Assembly (NCBI RefSeq): GCF_000429985.1
Contig: NZ_AUCX01000015.1
Location: forward strand, 1 to 64,000
Direction: 5' to 3'
Length of the DNA: 64,000 bases
Origin: Maridesulfovibrio bastinii DSM 16055
GTDB taxonomy: Bacteria > Desulfobacterota > Desulfovibrionia > Desulfovibrionales > Desulfovibrionaceae
Made by a program: the position numbers and the translations under genes. The notes below the pieces were generated by a model, which was not told the DNA's origin, did not search any database, and was given only the letters and a program-made list of their open reading frames with translations. Positions 1-8,804 of this stretch are shown here, in pieces (within the stretch, counting starts at the first letter, position 1; every line of letters starts with the position of its first letter).

Positions 1-228
1 TTGCTTGATAAAATCAATCAACTTCAGCAGAGTCCTTTTACTCCGCTTCGAACGCTTGGCAGAACTCTGAACAGCTGGAAAGAGGAAGTGGCCCGAATGT
101 TTCGCTACAGCAAAAACAACGGAACAACCGAAGGATTTCATCGCAAAATGAAGCTCATCCAGAGGCGGGCATACGGGTTTAGAAATTTTGAAAATTATCG
201 GCTGCGTGTGCGGATTTTGTGCGGGTAG
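1..228 (+). CDS. ISL3-type transposase, C-terminal fragment (cut by window edge)
   Basis: The reading frame is open from the first base and ends with TAG at 226-228, so only the last 75 codons are visible. The segment NGTTEGFHRKMKLIQRRAYG followed by FRNFENYRLR is the usual C-terminus of ISL3-family DDE transposases; the E of TEGF is probably the last catalytic acid. The enzyme moves its insertion sequence by DNA cleavage and strand transfer. The last six codons lie inside an 85-bp tandem duplication. A decayed relative lies at 46889-47183. Whether this copy is complete depends on sequence to the left. Confidence 0.75.
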   Translation: MLDKINQLQQSPFTPLRTLGRTLNSWKEEVARMFRYSKNNGTTEGFHRKMKLIQRRAYGFRNFENYRLRVRILCG

Positions 229-380
229 TAGATATTAGAATCAACAGTTGGAAATTTGGTCAATCGGGCTTGCGCCCCTTTGTTTGGTGTAGACCCGGAT
301 TTTGTGCGGGTAGTAGATATTAGAATCAACAGTTGGAAATTTGGTCAATCTGGCTTGCGCCCCTTTGTTTGGTGTAGACC
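211..380. repeat. 85-bp tandem duplication at the transposase 3' end
   Basis: Bases 211-295 and 296-380 are two adjacent copies of one 85-bp unit. By eye I see a single difference, G at 266 against T at 351. Copy 1 starts inside the last transposase codons (CGGATTTTGTGC), so copy 2 carries a second tail of the gene. The near identity suggests a recent slippage or unequal recombination event. Confidence 0.9.
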
Positions 381-523
381 CATATAAATAGGATTCAAGG
401 TGTATTTATATTAATTATATCTATTTTAATATATGGCGAACGTATGTGATTGATAAATATGTTGAATGCGTGGTGTGGTAGTCGAGCTTAGATAATCCAC
501 CCACTTACCCCAACACACCAAAA

Positions 524-565
524 CGCAAAAAGGGCATCAATCTTTCGATTGATGCCCTTTTTGCG
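524..565 (-). terminator. Intrinsic terminator of the tRNA-Val/tRNA-Asp unit
   Basis: A long hairpin with arms reading GCAAAAAGGGCATCAAT on the plus strand and its complement closes over a short loop. It lies immediately 3' of tRNA-Asp on the minus strand. The stem itself supplies the U-rich tract. Confidence 0.8.
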
Positions 566-570
566 AAAAG

Positions 571-647
<77 letters not shown>

Positions 648-690
648 GCATATATAATAAGCGCGTTAAGCAACGCTTAAATATCTGAGG

Positions 691-766
691 TGGTAGGCGG
701 AACAGGGCTCGAACCTGTGACCCTCGGCTTGTAAGGCCGATGCTCTCCCAACTGAGCTATCCGCCC
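691..766 (-). tRNA. tRNA-Val (TAC), CCA encoded
   Basis: On the minus strand acceptor GGGCGGA pairs with TCCGCCT (one G-U), then A and CCA. D arm AGCTCAGTTGGGAGAGC, anticodon loop CTTACAA (TAC), T arm GGTTCGAGCCC. It is probably cotranscribed with tRNA-Asp downstream. Confidence 0.95.
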
Positions 767-894
767 TCAGGAAGATGCTTTCTATCGCCGACACGTTTCG
801 ATGTCAACAATATTTTTCATAAAAATTACATTTTTTTATTTTTTCTCTATTTAAATCGAATCTCAGCCATATCCAGCGTCAGAATCAGCCCTTA

Positions 895-1236
895 TCAGAA
901 GGTTATGATTGTGTAGCCCTGCTGGATGAAACTTTCCATTGAAGGATGCCCGGACATATCATCAAGCAGCGGAAGCCCGGAATCCTTGACCTCACTCAGC
1001 ACGCCCATTTTAGAAGAACAGGCTTTGCATACACCGGCAATGAGATTTTTTTCACGGGCTTCAAGGTACATGGCATGGAAAGGATTTGTTTCCTGCTCAA
1101 GCTGCGGGACCAGCTTTACTGAGGAACCTTCGATAACAATTTTTACTGTTTTGCCCTTGGCGTCCAGATCAAGAGCATTGAGCAGGACGTGTACGAAGCA
1201 CATTTGTTCACTGTTAAAAGAAAAAAGACAGTACAT
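895..1236 (-). CDS. DsrE/DsrF-like small cytoplasmic protein
   Basis: A 113-residue soluble protein. The start at 1236 is chosen because AAGGAG lies 7 nt upstream; an upstream in-frame extension lacks a ribosome site. The fold pattern (beta strand with NALDLDAKGKTVKIVIEG, then VCKACSSKMGV, then a C-terminal GYTIITF strand) fits DsrE-like sulfur-relay proteins. Two cysteines in CKAC could carry persulfide, but this is inference. It is a single-gene unit divergent from the choline locus. The family assignment is moderate and the substrate is unknown. Confidence 0.6.
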   Translation of the reverse strand: MYCLFSFNSEQMCFVHVLLNALDLDAKGKTVKIVIEGSSVKLVPQLEQETNPFHAMYLEAREKNLIAGVCKACSSKMGVLSEVKDSGLPLLDDMSGHPSMESFIQQGYTIITF

Positions 1237-1459
1237 GGTGCAACTCCTTGTGAGTGTGATGAGGGGAAGGGAAGTCTTCTGATGAACTTTTATGATTCTG
1301 TAACACTCAAAAAAATCCATTTCCACCCCTCAAATCATGGAAAATATATATTTTAGGAAATCACATTGGAAATTCCGGTCAAATTTTATTCCTGAAACTG
1401 CATCCGTTAATTTTTACACTGTCTGATCCGCTGTGGAGAATTTTCTCAGGTGCTTATGA

Positions 1460-1515
1460 AATGGTTGACCATTGCTCCGGCATAAAGCAAAGAATATCTA
1501 AATGGTTGTACCATT
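1460..1515 (+). promoter_or_regulatory. Upstream pair of ATGGT-N-ACCAT palindromes
   Basis: Two palindromes share the arms AATGGT and ACCATT: one at 1460-1473 with a 2-nt centre, one at 1501-1515 with a 3-nt centre. They fit the FadR-type GntR operator pattern TGGT-N-ACCA and lie upstream of the gntR promoter. They are probably sites for the adjacent regulator. The unequal spacing means the first may be weaker. Confidence 0.6.
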
Positions 1516-1639
1516 AAAAAGTGATCAAACTCTTGCTTGATAGGTAATTTTAAAATGAAATACATGCTGTAATATATTTATTTAATTGAATAAAATTGAA
1601 ATAATATTTAAATTTAAACAAGATTTTTTGAAAATATGG

Positions 1640-1680
1640 TTGACGTAATTAATTTTAACTGTCTAGAATGGTAGTGCCAT
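1640..1680 (+). promoter_or_regulatory. Promoter of gntR-betA-betB with overlapping operator
   Basis: TTGACG at 1640-1645 and TAGAAT at 1664-1669 are spaced by 18 nt. A third palindrome, ATGGTAGTGCCAT, spans 1668-1680, covering the expected start of transcription. Occupancy there would block initiation, consistent with autorepression by the FadR-type regulator encoded 74 nt downstream. Confidence 0.6.
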
Positions 1681-1753
1681 TTGAGCGGGTAAACAGCTTA
1701 TTTTTGATTTTTACCCGCTTTTAAGGCCTTCGAAGAATTAAAAGGTAATACCA

Positions 1754-2530
1754 ATGAATGAAAAAGATCCACTTGATGAAAAGATGTTCAACCCTGTCAC
1801 CGGCGGAAGAGCCAGTGAAGATATTGCGTTGCAGATTGAAGCTTCAATTTTAAATGGAAGACTCGCTCCCGGTGAACGGCTGCCCAGCGAAAGGGATATG
1901 CAGGTTCAATTCGGAACAGGCCGGGGGGTTATTCGGGAAGCCATTAAAACACTTAAGCAGAAAGGTCTGCTTGAGGTGCGCAAAGGGGTTAAAGGCGGTG
2001 CCTATGTTCGGCAGCTCGAGGTGTCGAATGTTTCGGAGTCGCTTGCTCTGTTTCTTAAGCAGCAGCCGGTTGAAGCTGAATCGCTGATAGAATTCCGTGA
2101 AAGCATGGACAGGACCATCACAATTCTGGCTGTTCAGCGTGGTACCCCTGAGCAGAAGGAAGAACTTGTGAGCGAGACTGAAAAGTTCGCTTCACTGCTT
2201 GGTTGCGCTGATCCCGATTTCCACGAAGTCGGAGAACTTGACCGGAAGTTGAATGTCATGCTTGCCAGAATGGCCGGAAATAATCTTTTCGAGTGGGTTA
2301 TGAGCGCGCTTCAAATGGGGTTCAGCTCCAATGATTATGCCCTGTACGAGGCTCCCGCATTTCGGGAGCAGGCCGCAACAAACTGGAAAAACACAGCACG
2401 GGCCATAGCACAGGGCGAAACAATGAAAGCCCTTTCTTTTGTAAGCAACCATTACATCCTTCTGCGGAACTGCGTGGAGGGAATCAAAGAACGTGAAGGG
2501 CTGGAATCTGTTCCGTTTTTAACTGAATAA
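1754..2530 (+). CDS. FadR-type GntR transcriptional regulator of the choline operon
   Basis: 258 residues. A winged helix-turn-helix covers about residues 19-88, with the GntR hallmark PGERLPSERDMQVQFG followed by GVIREAIKTL; the rest is an all-helical FCD-like ligand domain. FadR-subfamily proteins are usually dimeric repressors released by a metabolite. Upstream palindromes suggest that it controls itself and betA, which starts 17 nt after its stop. A choline or betaine-related effector is inferred from context. Classical bet operons use the TetR protein BetI, so this is a different regulator class. Its start has AAAGG 8 nt upstream. Confidence 0.85.
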   Translation: MNEKDPLDEKMFNPVTGGRASEDIALQIEASILNGRLAPGERLPSERDMQVQFGTGRGVIREAIKTLKQKGLLEVRKGVKGGAYVRQLEVSNVSESLALFLKQQPVEAESLIEFRESMDRTITILAVQRGTPEQKEELVSETEKFASLLGCADPDFHEVGELDRKLNVMLARMAGNNLFEWVMSALQMGFSSNDYALYEAPAFREQAATNWKNTARAIAQGETMKALSFVSNHYILLRNCVEGIKEREGLESVPFLTE

Positions 2531-2547
2531 ATTGAATGGAGAAACGT

Positions 2548-4185
2548 ATGACCAGCTATGATTATATAATAGTAGGCGGAGGATCGGCAGGATCTGTTCT
2601 TGCCAATCGTTTGAGTGCCAATCCTAAAAACAAAGTGTTGGTTCTTGAGGCGGGAAGAACAGACCACAGGCTTGATTTCAGAATCCACATGCCTGCCGCT
2701 CTGACCTATCCTCTTGCCGGGAAAACTTATAACTGGTGGTACGAATCAGACCCGGAACCATATATGCACAACAGGCGCATATATCAGCCCAGAGGTAAGG
2801 TGCTTGGCGGTTCGAGCTGCATAAACGGGATGATCTATATCCGCGGTAATGCCATGGACTATGAAAAATGGTCCAAGGACGATGGTATGGAAGAGTGGTC
2901 TTACTCAAAGTGCCTGCCATATTTCAAACGCTTTGAAGGCCGTCTGGCCGGGGCTGATGAATATCAGGGCGCAGTGGGACCGCTTTATCTGACGACACCC
3001 GAATGTGATAATCCTCTTTTTGATGCTTTTTTCAGTGCCGTGCAGCAGGCCGGATATCCAGTCACTAAAGATGTCAACGGTTACCAGCAGGAAGGATTCG
3101 GAAAATTTGATCGTAATACTTACCGTGGCCGCCGCTGGAATGCTGCCAGAGCGTATGTGCATCCTGTTAAAAATCGTGAAAATCTTACAGTTATATGTAA
3201 AGCCATGGCGACCCGTATCCTTTTTGAAGGTAAAAAAGCTGTAGGTATTGAGTATGTTAAAGGCAGAAAGCTTAAAAAAGCCTATGGCGGTGAAATTATA
3301 TCCTGCGGTGGAGCCATCAATTCTCCGCAATTGCTGCAACTTTCAGGCATAGGTAATGCTGAGGAGCTTTCCGCTCTGGGAATTGATGTTGTTCAGAATC
3401 TGCCCGGAGTGGGAGAAAACCTTCAGGATCATCTGGAACTTTATGTTCAGTATGCCTGCAAAAAGCCTGTCAGCATGTATCCCGCTCTCAAGTGGTATAA
3501 TCAGCCGGGAATCGGGCTCAAGTGGCTCTTTGCCCGCAAGGGTGCCGCAGCTACAAATCATTTTGAGGCCGGTGGATTTATCAGGGGTAATGATGAGGTT
3601 GAATACCCCAACCTGCAATACCACTTCCTGCCCATAGCCATCAGATATGACGGTTCAGCTCCAAACTCCGGTCACGGCTATCAGGTTCATGTTGGCCCGA
3701 TGAACAGTGACGTGCGCGGGCATGTAAAAATTAAATCCAGTGACCCCAGGGAATACCCGAGTATTCTGTTCAATTATCTTTCAACTGAAAAAGAACGCCG
3801 CGAATGGGTTGAGGCTATCCGCAAAACCAGAGAGATAATGACCCAGCCCGCTTTTGACGAATTCAGAGGAGACGAACTTGCTCCGGGAATTCAGGCCCAG
3901 AGTGATGAGGAGATTCTTGATTTTGTGGCCCGTGAAGGTGAGTCGGCCTACCACCCGAGTTGCACCTGCGCTATGGGAACACACAAAATGTCTGTAACCG
4001 ATCCGCAACTGCGAGTTCATGGGGTTGAAGGACTGAGAGTCGTTGACGCTTCAGTCATGCCTTACGTCACCAACGGTAATATTTATTCTCCGGTAATGAT
4101 GATTGCTGAAAAAGCTGCGGATATCATACTTGGAAATACACCGCTTCCTGCAGAAAATGCCCCGTTTTATAAACATGGCGAATAA
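2548..4185 (+). CDS. betA: Choline dehydrogenase (GMC oxidoreductase)
   Basis: Oxidises choline to betaine aldehyde using FAD, probably at the membrane face with electrons passed to a quinone. 545 residues, normal for BetA. The N-terminal VGGGSAGSVLANRL is the FAD-binding loop; GKVLGGSSCINGMIYIRG is GMC signature 1 and GGAINSPQLLQLSG signature 2. The C-terminal YHPSCTCAMG carries the conserved active-site histidine. Long stretches resemble E. coli BetA (for example NHFEAGGFIR). I chose ATG 2548 because TGGAG lies 6 nt upstream; an ATG at 2536 overlaps that site. A GMC choline dehydrogenase in a presumed anaerobe is notable. Confidence 0.93.
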   Translation: MTSYDYIIVGGGSAGSVLANRLSANPKNKVLVLEAGRTDHRLDFRIHMPAALTYPLAGKTYNWWYESDPEPYMHNRRIYQPRGKVLGGSSCINGMIYIRGNAMDYEKWSKDDGMEEWSYSKCLPYFKRFEGRLAGADEYQGAVGPLYLTTPECDNPLFDAFFSAVQQAGYPVTKDVNGYQQEGFGKFDRNTYRGRRWNAARAYVHPVKNRENLTVICKAMATRILFEGKKAVGIEYVKGRKLKKAYGGEIISCGGAINSPQLLQLSGIGNAEELSALGIDVVQNLPGVGENLQDHLELYVQYACKKPVSMYPALKWYNQPGIGLKWLFARKGAAATNHFEAGGFIRGNDEVEYPNLQYHFLPIAIRYDGSAPNSGHGYQVHVGPMNSDVRGHVKIKSSDPREYPSILFNYLSTEKERREWVEAIRKTREIMTQPAFDEFRGDELAPGIQAQSDEEILDFVAREGESAYHPSCTCAMGTHKMSVTDPQLRVHGVEGLRVVDASVMPYVTNGNIYSPVMMIAEKAADIILGNTPLPAENAPFYKHGE

Positions 4186-4201
4186 AGAGTCTGGAGGTCT
4201 T

Positions 4202-5686
4202 ATGATCAAAGGTAAAATGTTTATCAACGGAAGCTGGGTTGATTCTGTTTCCGGTAAAACCCGTGAGATTATAAATCCCTACGATCAGTCTGTCATTGCG
4301 GTTGTACCTGAAGGAAGCCGTGAAGATGCCGCGCTTGCAATCAAGGCGGCAAGAGCTGCTTTTGATAATGGAAAATGGGCATCCACTCCGGCATGTGACC
4401 GGGGCAGACTTGTCTACAAACTTGCTGAGCTTATTGAGCGTGACCGTGAAGAACTGGCGGAGCTTGAAAGCCTTGATACCGGTAAAACAGTGGAGGAAAG
4501 CCGCTGGGACATGGACGATATCGCCGGAATATTCCGCTATTTTGCAGGTCTGGCCGATAAAGACGGCGGCGAAGTTATTGCTTCACCTGTGCCTGATTCC
4601 GCAAGCGTTGTTGTCCGGGAACCCGTTGGTGTCTGCGGGCAGATTTCCCCATGGAATTATCCGCTGCTACAGGCCGCATGGAAATTGGCCCCTGCTTTGG
4701 CTGCCGGTAATACCGTAGTTATGAAGCCCAGCGAAATTACGCCGCTTACAGCTATAAAAGTTACGCAACTGGCAGAAGAATGCGGTTTTCCGCAAGGGGT
4801 CGTAAACTTAGTGCTCGGACCCGGAGCTGAAGTCGGTGCGGAGCTTTCTGAGAGTGTTGATGTTGATCTGATATCTTTTACCGGAGGTATTGCAACAGGC
4901 AAGACCATTATGCGGGCAGCTACTTCCAATGTAAAAAAAGTAGCTCTTGAGCTTGGCGGTAAAAATCCGAATATCATCTTTGATGATGCTGATTTTGATG
5001 TGGCTCTGGATTATGCCCTGAATGCGGTCTTTTTCCATGCCGGGCAGATATGTTCGGCAGGGGCAAGGCTTATGCTTCAGGGTGGAATTCATGACAGATT
5101 TGTTGAAGCCCTGAAAGCCCGTATGGAAAAGATAGTTATGGGCAGCGGTTTTAAAAAAAATACAGAAATGGGACCGCTTATTTCAGCGGAACACCTTGCC
5201 AAGGTCGAAAGCTATATGCCTGTTGCGGTGCAGGATGGAGCAAAAATTATTCTCGGTGGCAAAAGACCGTCAAACCGGGAATTGCAAAAGGGCTTCTTCT
5301 TTGAACCGACCCTGATAACAGATTGCAGCAGTGATATGAAAATCGTGCAGGAAGAAGTATTCGGCCCGGTCATAACTGTTGAGCGTTTTCAGACCGAGGA
5401 AGAAGTTGTGAGACTTGCAAATGATACTATTTACGGGCTTTCTGCCGGATTCTGGACCCGTGATCCTGAGCGCATGGAAAGAGTTTCAAGGGCTTTGAAG
5501 TTCGGCACGGTCTGGATAAATGATTTCAACGTCTACTTTGTTCAGGCTCCGTGGGGCGGATACAAACAATCCGGACTCGGACGTGAACTTGGTCATGTAG
5601 GTCTTGAAGAGTACACCGAAGTCAAACATATATTTAAGAATTATTCCACCAAGGCTCTGAACTGGTTCGGAGTTTCAGGAGGGTAA
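4202..5686 (+). CDS. betB: Betaine aldehyde dehydrogenase
   Basis: NAD(P)-dependent oxidation of betaine aldehyde to glycine betaine, the second step after BetA. 494 residues. The ALDH fold is clear: PWNYPLLQAAWKLAPALAAG, the nucleotide-binding FTGGIATGK, the catalytic glutamate in LELGGKNP and the catalytic cysteine in GQICSAG, then EEVFGPV and the C-terminal PWGGYKQSGLGRE. ATG 4202 follows GGAGG by 6 nt and lies 16 nt after betA, so the two are cotranscribed. Frame extension upstream into betA is not supported. Confidence 0.92.
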   Translation: MIKGKMFINGSWVDSVSGKTREIINPYDQSVIAVVPEGSREDAALAIKAARAAFDNGKWASTPACDRGRLVYKLAELIERDREELAELESLDTGKTVEESRWDMDDIAGIFRYFAGLADKDGGEVIASPVPDSASVVVREPVGVCGQISPWNYPLLQAAWKLAPALAAGNTVVMKPSEITPLTAIKVTQLAEECGFPQGVVNLVLGPGAEVGAELSESVDVDLISFTGGIATGKTIMRAATSNVKKVALELGGKNPNIIFDDADFDVALDYALNAVFFHAGQICSAGARLMLQGGIHDRFVEALKARMEKIVMGSGFKKNTEMGPLISAEHLAKVESYMPVAVQDGAKIILGGKRPSNRELQKGFFFEPTLITDCSSDMKIVQEEVFGPVITVERFQTEEEVVRLANDTIYGLSAGFWTRDPERMERVSRALKFGTVWINDFNVYFVQAPWGGYKQSGLGRELGHVGLEEYTEVKHIFKNYSTKALNWFGVSGG

Positions 5687-5699
5687 ATTTTATTACGCC

Positions 5700-5735
5700 G
5701 GGGTGTGCCGCAGAGAGGTTTATGCGGTTCACCCC
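5700..5735 (+). other. Intercistronic hairpin between betB and the binding-protein gene
   Basis: GGGGTG (5700-5705) pairs with CACCCC (5730-5735) and CCGCA (5708-5712) with TGCGG (5723-5727). There is no T run behind it. It may stabilise or partially terminate the mRNA so that the binding-protein gene is expressed at a different level; that role is inference. Confidence 0.5.
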
Positions 5736-5755
5736 TTAACTTTAACCAGGGAGTT

Positions 5756-6709
5756 ATGATGTTAGACCCCTTCAGGCGTATCTGCGCCGTTCTTTTTATG
5801 ATCACTGTTCTTTTTTCTTTCCCTGCCGGAGCAGCAGCCGCGCGGCCTATTAAAATTGCAAGTGTCGGCTGGACCGGCGTTACCGTTAAAACAGATCTTG
5901 CAGTATCTATTCTCAAAAGTCTCGGTTATGAGGCTGAAAATTTTCTTGTTTCAGTTCCCATCGCCTATAAAGCAATGGAAAGCGGAGATGCTGACGCTTT
6001 TATGGGCAACTGGCTCCCTTCCCAGAATTCTATCTGCAATCCATATTTTAAAAATGGTTCGGTCCTAAAATATGTTAAAAATATGTCCGGAGCCAAATAC
6101 ACACTCGCAGTTCCCACCTATTGTGCTCAGGCCGGATTAAAAGATTTCAAAGATATAGCCCGCTTCGCTGAAAAACTGGACTGGAAGATATATGGCATAG
6201 AAGCAGGAAATGACGGCAACGAAATAGTTCAGCACATGATTGATAAAAATAAATTCAACCTTGGTAAATTTACAGTAGTGCCTTCAAGTGAGGCCGGTAT
6301 GCTGGCACAGGTCCAGTCTTACGTCAGAGATAAAAAATGGATAGTTTTTCTCGGCTGGGCTCCCCACAGTATGAATGAAAAAATTGATATGACTTATCTC
6401 ACCGGCAGCACCGATGAGACTTTCGGTTCAAATGATGGAACCGCATCCGTATGGACAAATATCCGTAAAGGATTTGACAGCGAATATCCAAATGCCGCCA
6501 GACTGCTTAAGCAGATGATTTTTACTGTACCCATGATGAATCAGATCATGCTGATGATGAAGAATGACGATTCTCTGACAACTGTCAAAGCAGGTCTGCT
6601 GTGGCTTAGAAAACATCCTGATATGTATAAAAAGTGGCTGGAAGGGGTAAAAACAGTTTCCGGAGGACCGGGACTTCCCGCTTTTGAAAAAGTACTTGAG
6701 TCGAATTAA
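5756..6709 (+). CDS. Choline/glycine betaine ABC transporter substrate-binding protein
   Basis: 317-residue periplasmic binding protein of the OpuAC/ChoX type. It has a signal peptide (hydrophobic stretch CAVLFMITVLFSFPAG ending in AAAA) without a lipobox cysteine. The mature part begins IKIASVGWTGVTVKT and contains MGNWLPSQ and IVFLGWAPHSMN, typical of quaternary-ammonium binders. ATG 5756 follows AGGGAG. It is the last gene of the bet unit. No permease or ATPase gene is nearby, so it must use transporter subunits encoded elsewhere. A choline ligand is favoured by context; betaine is possible. Confidence 0.85.
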   Translation: MMLDPFRRICAVLFMITVLFSFPAGAAAARPIKIASVGWTGVTVKTDLAVSILKSLGYEAENFLVSVPIAYKAMESGDADAFMGNWLPSQNSICNPYFKNGSVLKYVKNMSGAKYTLAVPTYCAQAGLKDFKDIARFAEKLDWKIYGIEAGNDGNEIVQHMIDKNKFNLGKFTVVPSSEAGMLAQVQSYVRDKKWIVFLGWAPHSMNEKIDMTYLTGSTDETFGSNDGTASVWTNIRKGFDSEYPNAARLLKQMIFTVPMMNQIMLMMKNDDSLTTVKAGLLWLRKHPDMYKKWLEGVKTVSGGPGLPAFEKVLESN

Positions 6710-6785
6710 ATTTAATAGAAATTTTTAAGGGATACCGCTCGGCAGGAGTTCAGACCTGCTGCGTGTTTTATTGCTGTTTATAAGT

Positions 6786-6815
6786 CAGGGCCCGGATATG
6801 GCTTTCCGGGCCCTG
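6786..6815. terminator. GC-rich hairpin between convergent units
   Basis: CAGGGCCCGGA pairs with TCCGGGCCCTG. It lies between the binding-protein gene (plus) and the flavodoxin gene (minus), so it probably terminates one or both. The T tract is weak on both sides. Confidence 0.5.
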
Positions 6816-6865
6816 TTCCTGTGTGGGGGGACGTCTAACAATAAATAGGTAATATGGCTTGGTTG

Positions 6866-7373
<508 letters not shown>

Positions 7374-7537
7374 CTAAAGAACGAGGTGATTTGCAAAAAT
7401 TAATTCAGATGCGGGTTGGCTGAATTTGTTTTCAGCTAGAATTGCCTTAAAAGGGATATTTCGGACCTTTTAGTTGGAAAATATGAGAGTGAATTTAATT
7501 AATTGATAAAAGTTATACTCTCTTATATCTATTGTTG

Positions 7538-8764
7538 ATGCGAAAACCGTATCTCTCCATAATAATTCCGGCTTTCAATCTGTGGGAATTCACCAGAGGA
7601 TGTTTGCAAAGCCTGTATGAACACACGAGAGGCAGTTTTTTTGAAGTTATTTTTATTGATAACGGCTCAACTGATGCCACTCCGGTAGATTGTCCGCTTC
7701 TTGGCAGGACTCTTTTTGGTGATAATTTTAAGTTTATCAGGCTGGCTGAAAATATTAATTTTGGACCGGCATGTAATCTCGGAGCTGAGAAAGCCCGGGG
7801 TGAGCTTTTGTTTTTTTTAAATAATGACACCAGAGCTACTGAAAACTGGGTTATTCCATTACTCGATTTTTTTAGAAAAAATAGCAGTAGCTACGTTTGC
7901 AGTCCGCTGTGCCTTTTTCCTGAAAGCGGCAGGGTCCAGCATCTGGGCATAGCCTTTGATGCCGGCGGGGGATTGAAGCATCCATATTTTCTTTTTCCAC
8001 GCAGCCACCTGGTGGTTAATAAAAACCGTAAAATACAGGCCCTCAGTGCTGCTGCACTAATGGTTTCCAGAAAAATATTTCTGGAACTGGGATGTTTTTA
8101 CCCGGACTATGTTAACGGTTTTGAAGATATTGATTTCTGTTGCAGACTTCGTAAAGCAGGTGGTCGGCTGCATCTGGAATACCGCAGTGTCATAGAGCAT
8201 TTTGCAAGCATGACCCCGGGGCGCAATAAGAGAGACTCTGAAAATTTAAATCTGGTGAATACAAGGTGTTGCGGATGGTTTAAAACTGATCTGCACAAGA
8301 TTGCCCGCGAAGACGGATTCAGATGTGAATTTACTCCCTGGCTCGAAATGATAATGGTTGATCCTGAGCTGGAGCAGCTTACAGAACATTATTTGCCCGA
8401 AACCTCAGAAGAGTTAGCCATTCTTTTAAATGAACATCCTTTATGGGGTGCGGCTTACGATAAAATTACACTGCGACTGATGGAAGAAGGCAAATCAATT
8501 GAAGCTCTGGAATATGCCTATCTGGGTTCTTTTCACTGCCCTGAGATTAAAAGATTCAAAAGAGTTAAAGAGCTTGCTCAAAAAGAAGGCGATCCTGATA
8601 AAGCCAACTACGCCGCTGCGCGACTTGTGCAGGCTGAATCAGCGCTTCTGGCACCCGAACAGCTTGAAGCCGCTTTAAACAGAATAAGTCTGGCAGCCGA
8701 AAAAATGAATGATGAAGAATTGATCAGGATATGCGTAAATTTTAGAAATAATATTTTGCAATAA
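7538..8764 (+). CDS. Family 2 glycosyltransferase
   Basis: A 408-residue inverting GT-A enzyme, probably adding a sugar to a cell-surface glycan or glycoprotein. N-terminal LSIIIPAFNLWEFT, FIDNGSTDATP for nucleotide-sugar binding, FLNNDT as the DxD-like metal motif, and GFEDIDFCCRLRKAG as the ED acceptor motif of rhamnosyltransferase-like GT2 enzymes. After about residue 290 a helical tail follows. ATG 7538 is used; a TTG 6 nt upstream is also possible and neither has a clear ribosome site. It stands alone, with no polysaccharide cluster next to it. Confidence 0.85.
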   Translation: MRKPYLSIIIPAFNLWEFTRGCLQSLYEHTRGSFFEVIFIDNGSTDATPVDCPLLGRTLFGDNFKFIRLAENINFGPACNLGAEKARGELLFFLNNDTRATENWVIPLLDFFRKNSSSYVCSPLCLFPESGRVQHLGIAFDAGGGLKHPYFLFPRSHLVVNKNRKIQALSAAALMVSRKIFLELGCFYPDYVNGFEDIDFCCRLRKAGGRLHLEYRSVIEHFASMTPGRNKRDSENLNLVNTRCCGWFKTDLHKIAREDGFRCEFTPWLEMIMVDPELEQLTEHYLPETSEELAILLNEHPLWGAAYDKITLRLMEEGKSIEALEYAYLGSFHCPEIKRFKRVKELAQKEGDPDKANYAAARLVQAESALLAPEQLEAALNRISLAAEKMNDEELIRICVNFRNNILQ

Positions 8765-8804
8765 TATATGATTTAAAGCTGAAATAAATGGAACAAAACT
8801 GCTG

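Noticed and set aside
926-1282. 118-codon plus-strand frame opposite the DsrE-like gene
   Set aside because: Shadow of the minus-strand gene, which has a strong ribosome site and family pattern.
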